DNA of 64,000 bases. Source: Chitinophaga sp. H8. Lineage in GTDB: Bacteria > Bacteroidota > Bacteroidia > Chitinophagales > Chitinophagaceae. Location of the stretch: assembly GCF_040567655.1 (NCBI RefSeq), contig NZ_JBEXAC010000002.1, positions 1,364,001 through 1,428,000 on the forward strand, written 5' to 3'. The notes under the pieces are model-generated. The model worked only from the letters and a program-made list of their open reading frames with translations, did no database searches and was not told the origin of the DNA. The position numbers were made by a program, and so were the translations under genes. This document shows, piece by piece, positions 24,846 to 33,681 of this stretch (positions are counted from its first letter, which is position 1; each line of letters opens with the position of its first letter).

Positions 24846-26897
24846 ATGCACACAAACAAGCTCGCCGGAGAAACCAGTCCGTATTTACTACAGCATGCGC
24901 ATAACCCCGTAAACTGGTACCCATGGGGGCCGGAAGCATTGCAGCTTGCAGTGCAGGAGGGCAAGCCTATACTGGTAAGTATTGGTTATGCTGCTTGTCA
25001 CTGGTGTCATGTGATGGAGCGGGAAAGCTTCGAAGATGAAGCCACTGCCCGGATTATGAATGAACATTTCATCAATATCAAGATAGACCGGGAAGAAAGG
25101 CCGGATCTGGACCATATCTATATGGATGCGGTACAGGCGATGACCGGTGCTGGTGGTTGGCCCCTGAATGTTTTTTTAACACCGGACAGAAAGCCTTTCT
25201 ATGGCGGTACTTATTTTCCTCCTGTAAAAGCCTATAATCGTCCATCGTGGAAAGATGTGTTGTTATCACTATCGCAGGCTTTCCGGGAAAAGCGGGAGGA
25301 TATTGAAACCCAGGCCGACAACCTTACCCAGCATATAGGGCAATCCAGCCAGTTCGGCATGCAAAGCGGCATTGATCTGCAATTGCCTAAAGATGAATTA
25401 TTTACCGCAGGGCAATGTGAAAGTATGTATCAGCAGATCCTGGCCCAGGCAGATAAGGTATGGGGAGGTTTTGGGCGGGCGCCTAAATTCCCGGGTACTT
25501 TTACCATTCAATATTTGCTGCGTTATTATCATTATTTTAAGGAAGACGCTGCCTTGCAGCAGGCTTTGCTTTCGCTGGACAAGATGTTGCAGGGAGGCAT
25601 TTATGATCAGCTGGGTGGCGGATTTGCCCGGTATTCCACTGATGAAAAGTGGCTGGCCCCCCATTTTGAAAAGATGTTGTATGATAATGCCTTGCTGGTG
25701 GATGTATTATGCGAAGCTTATCAGCTGACCGGCAGCAAGATATATGCACAAACCATCCGGGAAACCCTGGCATTTATCACGCGTGAAATGACTTCGCCGG
25801 AAGGTGGCTTTTACGCCGCATTGGATGCCGATTCAGAAGGTGTGGAAGGTAAGTTTTATACCTGGAGCCTGGAGGAAGTGGAAGCGGTATTGGGTGTGCA
25901 GGCCGACATATTTTGTGCCTATTATGATGTTACTGCCGAGGGCAACTGGGAGGAACAGAATATTCTATGGATACAGCAGCCTTTGGCAGCCTTTGCCGCA
26001 GCGCGAGGGCTGGATGAAGCCACCCTGGATGGAACATTGGCCACCTGCCGTGCCAAACTGATGGCAGCGCGGGATGGGAGGATCAGGCCGGGGCTGGATG
26101 ATAAGATATTGTTGGGCTGGAATGCATTGATGATACATGCCTGTTGTAAGGCATATGCTGCCTTGGGGGATGATTCGTTCAAAGAGATGGCCGTGCGCTG
26201 TGCACAGTTTTGTGTGGAGCACTTCCCGCAGCCAGCCACGAATGGCGCCTGGTATCATACTTACAAGAACGGGGAGGCAAAATATCCTGGTTTCCTGGAT
26301 GATTATGCTTTTATGATCCGGGCGTTTATTGCTTTGCAGGAGATAACCGGCGAGCTGGGGTGGCTGTACCGGGCCAAAGAAATGGCCAGCTTTGTAAATA
26401 CACATTTTGCCGATGAAACAGGTCATTTCTTTTACTATACTATTGAGGGACAGTCAGATATCATTGTCCGCAAGAAAGAGATCTATGATGGTGCGGTAGC
26501 CAGTGGCAATGCAGTGATGGCCGCCAACCTTTGGTATCTTTCCATTGTTTTTGATAACAGGCAATGGGCAGATCAGGCTGTAGGAGCGGTGGCGAGCCTG
26601 GCCCAGACGGTGGTGAGGTATCCTACTTCTTTTGGTGTTTGGGCAGGAATGGTATTGCAGCTGGTAAAGGGAACGAAGGAGCTGGCAGTGGTAGGGCAGG
26701 AATTTATTACGCGGATGGAGGAAATAAACAGGCACTATATTCCGTTTAAGGTGCTGCTGGGAGCAGCGGGGGATGTACCGGAATTCCCTTTGTTACAGCA
26801 ACGGGAGCAATCTGATAAAACCCTGATTTATTTATGCCAGGACTATCATTGCCTGAAGCCTGTAGCTTATATAAAAGAAATTACAAATTTAATTTAA
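24846..26897 (+). CDS. DUF255 / thioredoxin-domain protein (YyaL/SSP411 type)
   Basis: The 683 residues are counted from the ATG at 24846; a TTG at 24801 would lie in the upstream terminator and is rejected. The N terminus, [20 protein letters not shown], and the [18 protein letters not shown] motif identify the DUF255 (thioredoxin-like) domain (about 1-165). The rest is an alpha/alpha barrel like N-acylglucosamine 2-epimerases and glycoside hydrolases. Homologues include bacterial YyaL and animal spermatogenesis-associated protein 20. Exact activity is unknown; the C-H-W-C pair suggests redox chemistry. Confidence 0.9.
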   Translation: MHTNKLAGETSPYLLQHAHNPVNWYPWGPEALQLAVQEGKPILVSIGYAACHWCHVMERESFEDEATARIMNEHFINIKIDREERPDLDHIYMDAVQAMTGAGGWPLNVFLTPDRKPFYGGTYFPPVKAYNRPSWKDVLLSLSQAFREKREDIETQADNLTQHIGQSSQFGMQSGIDLQLPKDELFTAGQCESMYQQILAQADKVWGGFGRAPKFPGTFTIQYLLRYYHYFKEDAALQQALLSLDKMLQGGIYDQLGGGFARYSTDEKWLAPHFEKMLYDNALLVDVLCEAYQLTGSKIYAQTIRETLAFITREMTSPEGGFYAALDADSEGVEGKFYTWSLEEVEAVLGVQADIFCAYYDVTAEGNWEEQNILWIQQPLAAFAAARGLDEATLDGTLATCRAKLMAARDGRIRPGLDDKILLGWNALMIHACCKAYAALGDDSFKEMAVRCAQFCVEHFPQPATNGAWYHTYKNGEAKYPGFLDDYAFMIRAFIALQEITGELGWLYRAKEMASFVNTHFADETGHFFYYTIEGQSDIIVRKKEIYDGAVASGNAVMAANLWYLSIVFDNRQWADQAVGAVASLAQTVVRYPTSFGVWAGMVLQLVKGTKELAVVGQEFITRMEEINRHYIPFKVLLGAAGDVPEFPLLQQREQSDKTLIYLCQDYHCLKPVAYIKEITNLI

Positions 26898-27246
26898 TTA
26901 TTATGTATCTTGCATTTATTCTGCGGAATAGTGCCCCGGAAATAATTGCTAATTGGGATATATAATAAAATGTTAAAAAATACGTTTAAATTAGTTACTG
27001 AACTGTCATGGCGTCGTTGAAAAAGTTGGATGAAAAGTAACTACGGATTAGAATTAATTATTACATTTGCTATCTTTCGTGCAATCAACCGGGTGAAATA
27101 TGGCTAATTTGTACCCTTGCAAACAGGCAAAAACTACCTGGCTCACTGATACAAACACACATTTTAATGAAACGGTTACGATGGTGGTAGCACATAAAGT
27201 GAAAATGTGCAAGTTCTACTTAGACTATTAAAGACATTATTTACGA
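26898..27246. other. Gene-free leader region of the gld operon
   Basis: This 349-bp AT-rich stretch holds no credible frame. TACCCTTG at 27112-27119 is one base off TAnnTTTG and would give a leader of about 125 nt before gldK. No terminator for the preceding gene is evident, so read-through cannot be excluded. Confidence 0.4.
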
Positions 27247-28548
27247 ATGAAAGCTACCCTTATGAAGCTTAATTATTCAAGTGGTCTGTTCGCAATTTTG
27301 CTGGTGAGTTTACTGGCCAGTTGTGGTGGTGGTAGTAAAACCCCCAAAAATGCGCAGGGTCAACTCGTGGGAGTTAGTCCGAGACCAAAGTATTTTCCCC
27401 CAGTACCTTATGGCATGGTGTATGTACCTTCCGGGACTTTTCATATGGGGCCCAGTGATGAAGATGTGAACTATTCCTATACAGCCAGGAATAAGGCTAT
27501 TTCCATTTCAGGGTTTTACATGGATGCCACGGAGATTACCAATAATGAGTACCGGCAGTTTGTGCAGTGGGTACAGGATTCCATCGCACACATATTGCTG
27601 GGGCATGTAAAGCAGGATGATGGTAAGGATTACATTGACTGGAAGCAGAAGATCAATATGAAGGATAAGGCCACCATTGAAAAGCTGGATGCCATGATCT
27701 ATGCACCGGAAGATCGTTTGTACGGCAGAAAGGATATTGATGTACATAAGCTGGTATACCATCAGGAAACGTTTAACTGGGATAAGGCCAAGTTGCGGGA
27801 GAATGTAGGTAAGCCACCTTCCCAGTTCATTGATAAAAAGGATGTTCAGATTTATCCGGACACCCTGTGCTGGATCCGTGACTTTTCCTATGCTTACAAT
27901 GAGCCTATGACCAGGATGTATTTCTGGCATCCGGCATTTGATAATTATCCGGTGGTAGGTGTTAACTGGCATCAGGCCACTGCTTTTTGTGAATGGCGCA
28001 GCCGTTTCTGGGCAGACTACCGTATTTCCAAGAAGCTTTTTACCGAGGATAACTTCCAGTTGCCATCAGAAGCGCAGTGGGAATATGCTGCCCGTGGAGG
28101 CAGAGAGCAAACACCTTACCCATGGGGTGGTTATTACCTGCGTAATAAGAAGGGTTGTTTACTGGCCAACTTTAAACCAGGCCGTGGTAACTATCCGGAA
28201 GATGGCGGGTTTTATACTGTAAGAGCGGATGCGTACTGGCCTAATGATTATGGATTGTATAACATGGCCGGCAATGTGGCAGAATGGACGCAGGATATTT
28301 TTTACGAAAATGCCTATACATTCACGTCAGATATGAACCCATATCTGCGGCAGGATGTTCCGGATAATGCACCTCCCAAGATGAAAAGGAAATCTGTGAG
28401 AGGCGGTTCCTGGAAAGACATTGGTTATTTCCTGCAAACAGGCACCCGTTCGTATGAATATCAGGACAGTGCAAAGTCATACATTGGTTTCAGAAGCACT
28501 ATTGCGTTCCTGAGCCGTTCCAAGAATGATTTCAATAAGAGGAAATAG
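27247..28548 (+). CDS. gldK: Type IX secretion / gliding motility lipoprotein GldK (PorK)
   Basis: The 433 residues carry a lipoprotein signal (S-L-L-A-S-C-G-G-G) and a formylglycine-generating-enzyme-like (FGE-sulfatase) fold: M-V-Y-V-P-S-G-T-F-H-M-G near 58, then D-A-T-E-I-T-N-N-E-Y-R-Q-F, P-V-V-G-V-N-W-H-Q-A-T-A-F-C-E-W, Q-L-P-S-E-A-Q-W-E-Y-A-A-R-G-G, and V-R-G-G-S-W near the C terminus. With GldN it forms the periplasmic/outer-membrane ring of the T9SS. It is first of four genes in the exact order gldK-L-M-N. A second in-frame ATG at 27262 is an alternative start. Confidence 0.95.
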   Translation: MKATLMKLNYSSGLFAILLVSLLASCGGGSKTPKNAQGQLVGVSPRPKYFPPVPYGMVYVPSGTFHMGPSDEDVNYSYTARNKAISISGFYMDATEITNNEYRQFVQWVQDSIAHILLGHVKQDDGKDYIDWKQKINMKDKATIEKLDAMIYAPEDRLYGRKDIDVHKLVYHQETFNWDKAKLRENVGKPPSQFIDKKDVQIYPDTLCWIRDFSYAYNEPMTRMYFWHPAFDNYPVVGVNWHQATAFCEWRSRFWADYRISKKLFTEDNFQLPSEAQWEYAARGGREQTPYPWGGYYLRNKKGCLLANFKPGRGNYPEDGGFYTVRADAYWPNDYGLYNMAGNVAEWTQDIFYENAYTFTSDMNPYLRQDVPDNAPPKMKRKSVRGGSWKDIGYFLQTGTRSYEYQDSAKSYIGFRSTIAFLSRSKNDFNKRK

Positions 28549-28670
28549 CCCAGCATTATATAATATAGAAAAACCTTTATATTATGTTTACTTATAGCGA
28601 ATCTTTGAGCAATAACTATTCCATAACAACTTTAACCTTAACCACTTTAAACAAGCTTAAATTTTAACCT

Positions 28671-29411
28671 ATGGCTATGAATCCTAACAAAGCGAGATGG
28701 CTCAACTTTTTTGTATGTATTGCAGCATCTGTTGTAATTATCGGAGCGTTATTTAAACTGCAGCACTGGCCTTATGCAGACGTGGCCCTGATCTTTGGTC
28801 TGAGTGTAGAAGCATTGATCTTTTTTGTGTATGCCTTTGTACCGGATTCTACTCCGGAGCATCCTGCAGGAGTAGCAGTAGCAGGTAGCCCCGCATTGGC
28901 AGGCATGGATAAGATGCTGCAGGAAGCAGACATCACCCCCGCTAATTTGCAGCGCCTGAGTGAAAACTTTCAAAAACTGGGTACTACCGTAGATAAAATG
29001 AGAGATATCAGTGATGTGGTAGCTGCTACCGGCGATTATACACAAAAGACAAGAGAAGCTGCCAGTGCAATTGGTAATGTAGCCAATGCTTACACTGCCG
29101 CTGCATCAGCAGTATCTTCCTTTAACAGCGCTTCAGAATCAACTAAAAACTTTCATGAGCAAATGCAGGGCATGACCAAAAATCTGGCTTCCCTGAATGC
29201 GATCTATGAATTGGAATTACAGGATACGAACAATCACCTGAAAGCAATGAACAGTTTCTACAGCAATCTGTTGAATACTTCCCAGGCGATGAGCGGCAGT
29301 GTGGAAGATGCCAAGAAAACACAGGAGCAGATTACTTTGCTGGCAAAAAACCTGAGCAATCTGAACACTGTTTATGGCAATATGCTGAGTGCCATGCACG
29401 GGACACGATAA
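28671..29411 (+). CDS. gldL: Type IX secretion motor protein GldL (PorL)
   Basis: The 246 residues have two transmembrane helices near the N terminus (about 11-27 and 35-56), with Glu47 inside the second; this matches the membrane glutamate thought to carry protons in GldL. A long cytoplasmic helical/coiled-coil region follows, with repeated A-x-x-x-N heptads at about 100-240. Together with GldM it forms the proton-powered inner-membrane motor for secretion and gliding. It lies 122 bp after gldK, with no terminator between. Confidence 0.95.
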   Translation: MAMNPNKARWLNFFVCIAASVVIIGALFKLQHWPYADVALIFGLSVEALIFFVYAFVPDSTPEHPAGVAVAGSPALAGMDKMLQEADITPANLQRLSENFQKLGTTVDKMRDISDVVAATGDYTQKTREAASAIGNVANAYTAAASAVSSFNSASESTKNFHEQMQGMTKNLASLNAIYELELQDTNNHLKAMNSFYSNLLNTSQAMSGSVEDAKKTQEQITLLAKNLSNLNTVYGNMLSAMHGTR

Positions 29412-29470
29412 GTAATGCAATAGTTTTAAATTGACACAACAAGCATTTTCATCAAATCTGAAAAAAAACT

Positions 29471-31012
29471 ATGGCACTACCTAAAGATCCTAGGCAGAAG
29501 ATGATCAACATCATGTACCTGGTCTTGACGGCCATGCTGGCGTTGAATGTCTCTGCCGAAATACTCAACGCATTTAACATTGTTAATAATTCCATCAATA
29601 CGTCCAATAACTCTTTGACAGATAAGAACAATCTCACCTACGATCAATTCGAAAAACAAATGGCGAATGATGCGCAAAAGGTGGGCCCATTAAAAAATAA
29701 GGCGCAGGAGGTGAAAAAAATATCTGCCGAAGCCTTCGCCTATATTGAAGGGCTGAAAGAGGATATCATCCGTGAAAGCGGTGGTAGGGATGAAAAAGGA
29801 GAGCTGAAAGGAAAAGATAACCTGGATGCTGCTACCAGAGTGATGGAAAATCAGAAACATGGTCCTGAAATGGAGCAAAAGCTGATTGACTTAAGGAATA
29901 AACTGCTGACTTATGTAGAACCTGCTAAGAAAGCCCAGTTTGAGAAAACATTACCACTGAAGATCCAGATCGGTAAATCATCCGGAGATCATGGTAATGT
30001 GAAGAAGACCTGGACTACGTATCATTTCAACATGGTACCTACTATTGCAGCAGTAACAATCCTCGGTAAGTTTCAGAATGATATCAAAAACTCCGAGTCA
30101 TTGATCGTAGATGATCTGTTTCGTCAGATTGATGCCAATGACTACAAGTTTGACAAATTACGTCCGTTTGTTTCTTTGAATTCAAAGAATCTGATGGAAG
30201 GACAAACACTGACTGCACAGATCACAATTGGCGCTTACAGCAGTACTGCTAATCCGGCCATTGTAGTGAATGGTCAAACCGTGACAGCTGCAGATGGTAT
30301 TGGTACTTATTCTGTACCAGTATCCGGTTTGGGTGAAAAAACAATATCTGGTACAATTACCATGAAAAAGCCGAATGGCGAGTCCGAATTATATCCCTTT
30401 ACAGAAACTTATAACGTAGGTACTTCTACGACTTCTATTTCTGCTGATAAAATGAATGTATTGTATATTGGGGTACCTAATCCAATATCCATATCAGCAG
30501 CAGGTGTGCCGGCCGAAAACGTATCTGCTACTATCAGTAATGGTAGTATCACCAAGAAATCACCGGGCAACTATATTGTAACTGCCTCTAATCCTGGTAA
30601 AGCCACTATCAGTGTGTCTGCAACAGTAGATGGTAAAACCAAGCCTATGGGCACAAAGGAATTCCGGATAAAAATGGTGCCGGATCCGGTACTGAAAGTA
30701 GGGGTTAATAAGAGTGGGGTGATGAAAGCTGCTGACTTTAAAGTACAGGGTGGTTTACGTGCTGACCTGGAGAACTTTGAATTTGAGGGCGTGAAGTTTG
30801 AAGTGGTAAGTTACCTGATAGGCATTGACGGGAAAGGTCGTACCTATGCAGAAGGAACTGCTAATTCAGCGTATTTCCCGAGCTCACCGGAAGTTACCCA
30901 GTCTATTCGTGCGTTACGTGCAGGTGATCAGGTATATTTCGATAACGTGAAAGTGAAGGGGCCGGATGGTATTGTAAGAGGTATGGGTAATATTTCGTTT
31001 AAATTAAATTAA
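29471..31012 (+). CDS. gldM: Type IX secretion motor protein GldM (PorM)
   Basis: The 513 residues start with M-A-L-P-K-D-P-R-Q-K-M-I-N-I-M-Y-L-V-L-T-A-M-L-A-L-N-V-S-A-E, the conserved single transmembrane helix of GldM. The long periplasmic part has a helical D1-like region (to about 220) and three beta-sandwich domains (about 225-513). It transmits torque from the GldL motor to the GldKN ring. It lies 59 bp after gldL and 20 bp before gldN. Confidence 0.95.
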   Translation: MALPKDPRQKMINIMYLVLTAMLALNVSAEILNAFNIVNNSINTSNNSLTDKNNLTYDQFEKQMANDAQKVGPLKNKAQEVKKISAEAFAYIEGLKEDIIRESGGRDEKGELKGKDNLDAATRVMENQKHGPEMEQKLIDLRNKLLTYVEPAKKAQFEKTLPLKIQIGKSSGDHGNVKKTWTTYHFNMVPTIAAVTILGKFQNDIKNSESLIVDDLFRQIDANDYKFDKLRPFVSLNSKNLMEGQTLTAQITIGAYSSTANPAIVVNGQTVTAADGIGTYSVPVSGLGEKTISGTITMKKPNGESELYPFTETYNVGTSTTSISADKMNVLYIGVPNPISISAAGVPAENVSATISNGSITKKSPGNYIVTASNPGKATISVSATVDGKTKPMGTKEFRIKMVPDPVLKVGVNKSGVMKAADFKVQGGLRADLENFEFEGVKFEVVSYLIGIDGKGRTYAEGTANSAYFPSSPEVTQSIRALRAGDQVYFDNVKVKGPDGIVRGMGNISFKLN

Positions 31013-31032
31013 CGGTCATAAATTACTGAATT

Positions 31033-32079
31033 ATGCGTGCAGTAATGTTTAACAGAATTGGTTGGGGAGCTTTATTGCTGGTATTACTGGCAACAGAAGC
31101 AGCAGATGCACAGCGCCGTGGTGGAAGCACCCGCCGCCGTACTACTACAGAAGGTAATGCACCGGCAGCAGATCCTAATGCACCGGTCGTAAACCCTGCA
31201 ACGGGCAACGCCGTGTCGACGCCTGTAGTAGAACAGCAGCCTGCCGGTACCTCCCTGCGTCAGGATGGTGTAGGTGCGCCTGTATCCGATACACCCCGTA
31301 AATCATTACGGGTGGATGGGGTAACAGAAAGGAACCTCTCTAAAGAACGTGTGCCGCTTGCCTATGACTATATCCGTGAGGACGACAAGTTCTGGGAAAA
31401 AAGAATCTGGCAGGTAATTGATGTACGGGAAAAGATCAACCTTCCTTTCCAGTACAACGTAGAGGACGAGTCTGGCGTAAACCAACTGTTTATAAACATA
31501 TTACTCAACGCCATCAAAAATAAAGAAGTAGAGGCTTTCAGCCCTATAGATGACCGCTTTACCACCGTAATGCCTTATGAAGAAATTCAGGGCAAAATCA
31601 GTGGAGAAGAAAGAACTGTAAAGAGTATTGATCCGGTAACCGGCGAAGAGAAAATGGTAACTACCCGCGATGATTTTGATCCGCGTACTATTAAACAGTA
31701 CAAAGTGAAAGAAGTATGGGTATTTGACAAAGAAGCTTCTGCGCTGAAAGTACGTATCCTGGGGATTGCACCAATGGTATCCCGCATGAATGAAGATGGC
31801 AGCGTACGTGCTTCTATCCCGCTCTTCTGGGTGTACTATCCGGATATGCGCCCTATCCTGGCTAAATACGATGTGTATAACCAGAATAATGATGCGGCCA
31901 CTATCAGTTGGGAAGACTTGTTTGAAATGCGCTTTTTCTCCAGCTATGTTATCAAGGAAAACAATACCTATAACCGGGAGATCAAAGACTACATCAAGGA
32001 TGGTGTAATGCGTCTGCTGGAAGGACAGGCCGTGAAAGACAGGATCTTTAACAAAGAACAGGATCTCTGGGCTTATTAG
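31033..32079 (+). CDS. gldN: Type IX secretion ring protein GldN (PorN)
   Basis: The 348 residues have a signal peptide (cleavage near A-D-A-Q, about 26), an Arg-rich then Pro/Ala/Asn-rich low-complexity linker (about 28-85), and the folded GldN region from about 100, with E-D-D-K-F-W-E-K-R-I-W-Q-V-I-D-V-R-E-K-I-N-L-P and V-K-E-V-W-V-F-D-K-E. It completes the GldK-GldN ring. Last gene of the operon, followed by a strong terminator. Confidence 0.95.
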   Translation: MRAVMFNRIGWGALLLVLLATEAADAQRRGGSTRRRTTTEGNAPAADPNAPVVNPATGNAVSTPVVEQQPAGTSLRQDGVGAPVSDTPRKSLRVDGVTERNLSKERVPLAYDYIREDDKFWEKRIWQVIDVREKINLPFQYNVEDESGVNQLFINILLNAIKNKEVEAFSPIDDRFTTVMPYEEIQGKISGEERTVKSIDPVTGEEKMVTTRDDFDPRTIKQYKVKEVWVFDKEASALKVRILGIAPMVSRMNEDGSVRASIPLFWVYYPDMRPILAKYDVYNQNNDAATISWEDLFEMRFFSSYVIKENNTYNREIKDYIKDGVMRLLEGQAVKDRIFNKEQDLWAY

Positions 32080-32107
32080 TATAATTGTCAACTTAAAGAT
32101 ACGCAGC

Positions 32108-32142
32108 GGCTGTTTCATTCAATTGAAACGGCCGTTTTTTTT
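32108..32142 (+). terminator. Terminator of the gldKLMN operon
   Basis: GGCTGTTTCA (32108-32117) pairs with TGAAACGGCC (32124-32133), followed by G and eight T. A three-unit heptamer array abuts the T run. Confidence 0.8.
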
Positions 32143-32161
32143 AGCTATTAGCTGTTAGCTG
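32141..32161. repeat. Solo heptamer array TTAGCTA-TTAGCTG-TTAGCTG (copy D)
   Basis: Three tandem 7-bp units directly follow the gldN terminator. No opposing arm is visible within several hundred bases, so this is a single arm of the repeat family. Confidence 0.7.
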
Positions 32162-32297
32162 ATTGTGTTTTGTTGTATTTGTTTTGTGGGGGAATTGGCA
32201 TTATTGGCGGATGCCAGGGGCAGTGTGATCCTGTTGTTGCAGGAGTTACGTAGGGGAAATGCTGTATTTATTGTATTTTACCTGAAAGTGACTACGC

Positions 32298-32873
32298 TTG
32301 GAAAAAGCATTATTACAAAAGGCCATCTTTCATACCCTCCCCTTACCCCCGGCGGAATGGGAGGCCCTGGCTGCCTGCTGGCATCCGGTGCAGTATAAGC
32401 GTAAAGAAGTGATGACCGCCGCAGGAGAAATAGAACGATATGTATACTTTGTACTGGAAGGTGTGCAGCGGGCTTTTTATCTGGAAGGAGAAAAGGATGC
32501 TACACTGGTATTTTCTTATACCGGTTCTTTTTCCGGTATTGTAGATTCTTTTCAGTTGCAGCAACCCTCCCGGTATTACCTGGAAACACTCACCAGCAGC
32601 CGCTTTTTGCGGATGTCTTATACCGACTTTAACCAGCTTTCCCTGGAATATCCGCTTATAGAACGATGGGTGAGGCTGGCTACTGCACAAGCATTGGCGG
32701 GAGTATTGGAAAGACATATTGAAATACTCACTTTTACTGCTGCACAAAAGTTCCGGGTATTGCTTACCCGCAGTCCGCAGGTATTACAACTGATTCCGCA
32801 TAAATATCTTGCTTCCTATCTGGGCATTGATCCCGCTACTTTCAGTAAGTTATTGAGTACGATCAGGTTGTGA
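32298..32873 (+). CDS. Crp/Fnr-type transcriptional regulator
   Basis: The 191 residues start at TTG; an in-frame TGA six bases upstream rules out longer forms and the next ATG would cut into the cyclic-nucleotide-binding fold. Residues about 20-115 form the cNMP-binding beta barrel, and about 145-191 a winged-helix part ending I-P-H-K-Y-L-A-S-Y-L-G-I-D-P-A-T-F-S-K-L-L. This is the short Bacteroidota Crp-like class, whose ligand is usually unknown. The downstream neighbour at 33057 is a DinB-fold enzyme, a common pairing. Confidence 0.85.
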   Translation: MEKALLQKAIFHTLPLPPAEWEALAACWHPVQYKRKEVMTAAGEIERYVYFVLEGVQRAFYLEGEKDATLVFSYTGSFSGIVDSFQLQQPSRYYLETLTSSRFLRMSYTDFNQLSLEYPLIERWVRLATAQALAGVLERHIEILTFTAAQKFRVLLTRSPQVLQLIPHKYLASYLGIDPATFSKLLSTIRL

Positions 32874-33032
32874 CAATACTACCTGGAAAAGGTGGTTCAA
32901 AGAGGGAGAGCGTAGTACAATCAGGGGGCAGCTGTATGCATCAGCGGGCAGATGCCGGATTTCCAACAGCCGGTAACTACCGGAAATAGAAAAATGTTGA
33001 TCTGCACCAAGATTTTGTAAACAGGGTCATGG

Positions 33033-33040
33033 TAGTTTTG
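33033..33040 (+). promoter_or_regulatory. Candidate -7 element TAGTTTTG of the DinB-like gene
   Basis: Exact TAnnTTTG match, 16 nt before the ATG at 33057. A TTG lies 15 nt upstream (33015-33017), somewhat close for a -33 element. Confidence 0.5.
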
Positions 33041-33056
33041 TGTTAAAAATAACGAT

Positions 33057-33656
33057 ATGTCATCCATTAACAGTGAAGTATTACTGCAAACACTACAGCA
33101 ACAGGTAAAAGCCTTTCAGGCTACTGTAACCCAGGAGTTCAGCCATTTACCTGCCCCTATTTTACTGGCATCACCAGCTTATGGCAAGTGGAGTGTAGCC
33201 CAATGCCTGGAACATTTAAACAGTTATGGCCGCTATTATATACCTGTACTGGAAAAAGCTTTGCAAAAAGCGGAACAATTACACAGCTCACCTGCAAAGG
33301 ACTTTAAAGGCAGCTGGATAGGGAATTATTTTACAAACCTGATGCAACCCAGGGAGAATGGGCAGCTACGTTCCCGGATGAAATCCCCCAAGGATCATCA
33401 ACCTCCTGTTAAGCTGGACAGTGATCTGGTGATCAGGACTTTTTTACAGCAACAGCAAGCTATTGATGCTTTACTGCAACGTGCGAAAAAAGTGAATATC
33501 CAGACTGTGAAGGTCCCCATTTCCATATCCCGCTGGATAAAACTTTCTGCAGGAGATACTTTCCGTTTTCTGATTGCACATGAACAACGTCATTTGTTGC
33601 AGGCCAGTCAGGCATTGGCCGGTATGACTGCAGAGTTAGCAATCATAGGCAGATAG
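33057..33656 (+). CDS. DinB-like (DinB_2) four-helix metal-binding protein
   Basis: The 199 residues form a four-helix bundle of the DinB/YfiT superfamily. Candidate metal ligands are His in W-S-V-A-Q-C-L-E-H-L-N (about 57) and the two His in I-A-H-E-Q-R-H-L (about 180). Members act as thiol-dependent transferases or remain uncharacterised. It converges on uvrC with a 25-bp gap. A link to the Crp-like regulator upstream is suggested by position only. Confidence 0.85.
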   Translation: MSSINSEVLLQTLQQQVKAFQATVTQEFSHLPAPILLASPAYGKWSVAQCLEHLNSYGRYYIPVLEKALQKAEQLHSSPAKDFKGSWIGNYFTNLMQPRENGQLRSRMKSPKDHQPPVKLDSDLVIRTFLQQQQAIDALLQRAKKVNIQTVKVPISISRWIKLSAGDTFRFLIAHEQRHLLQASQALAGMTAELAIIGR

Positions 33657-33681
33657 TATCAATAATGGGTGCGTAACAGGA

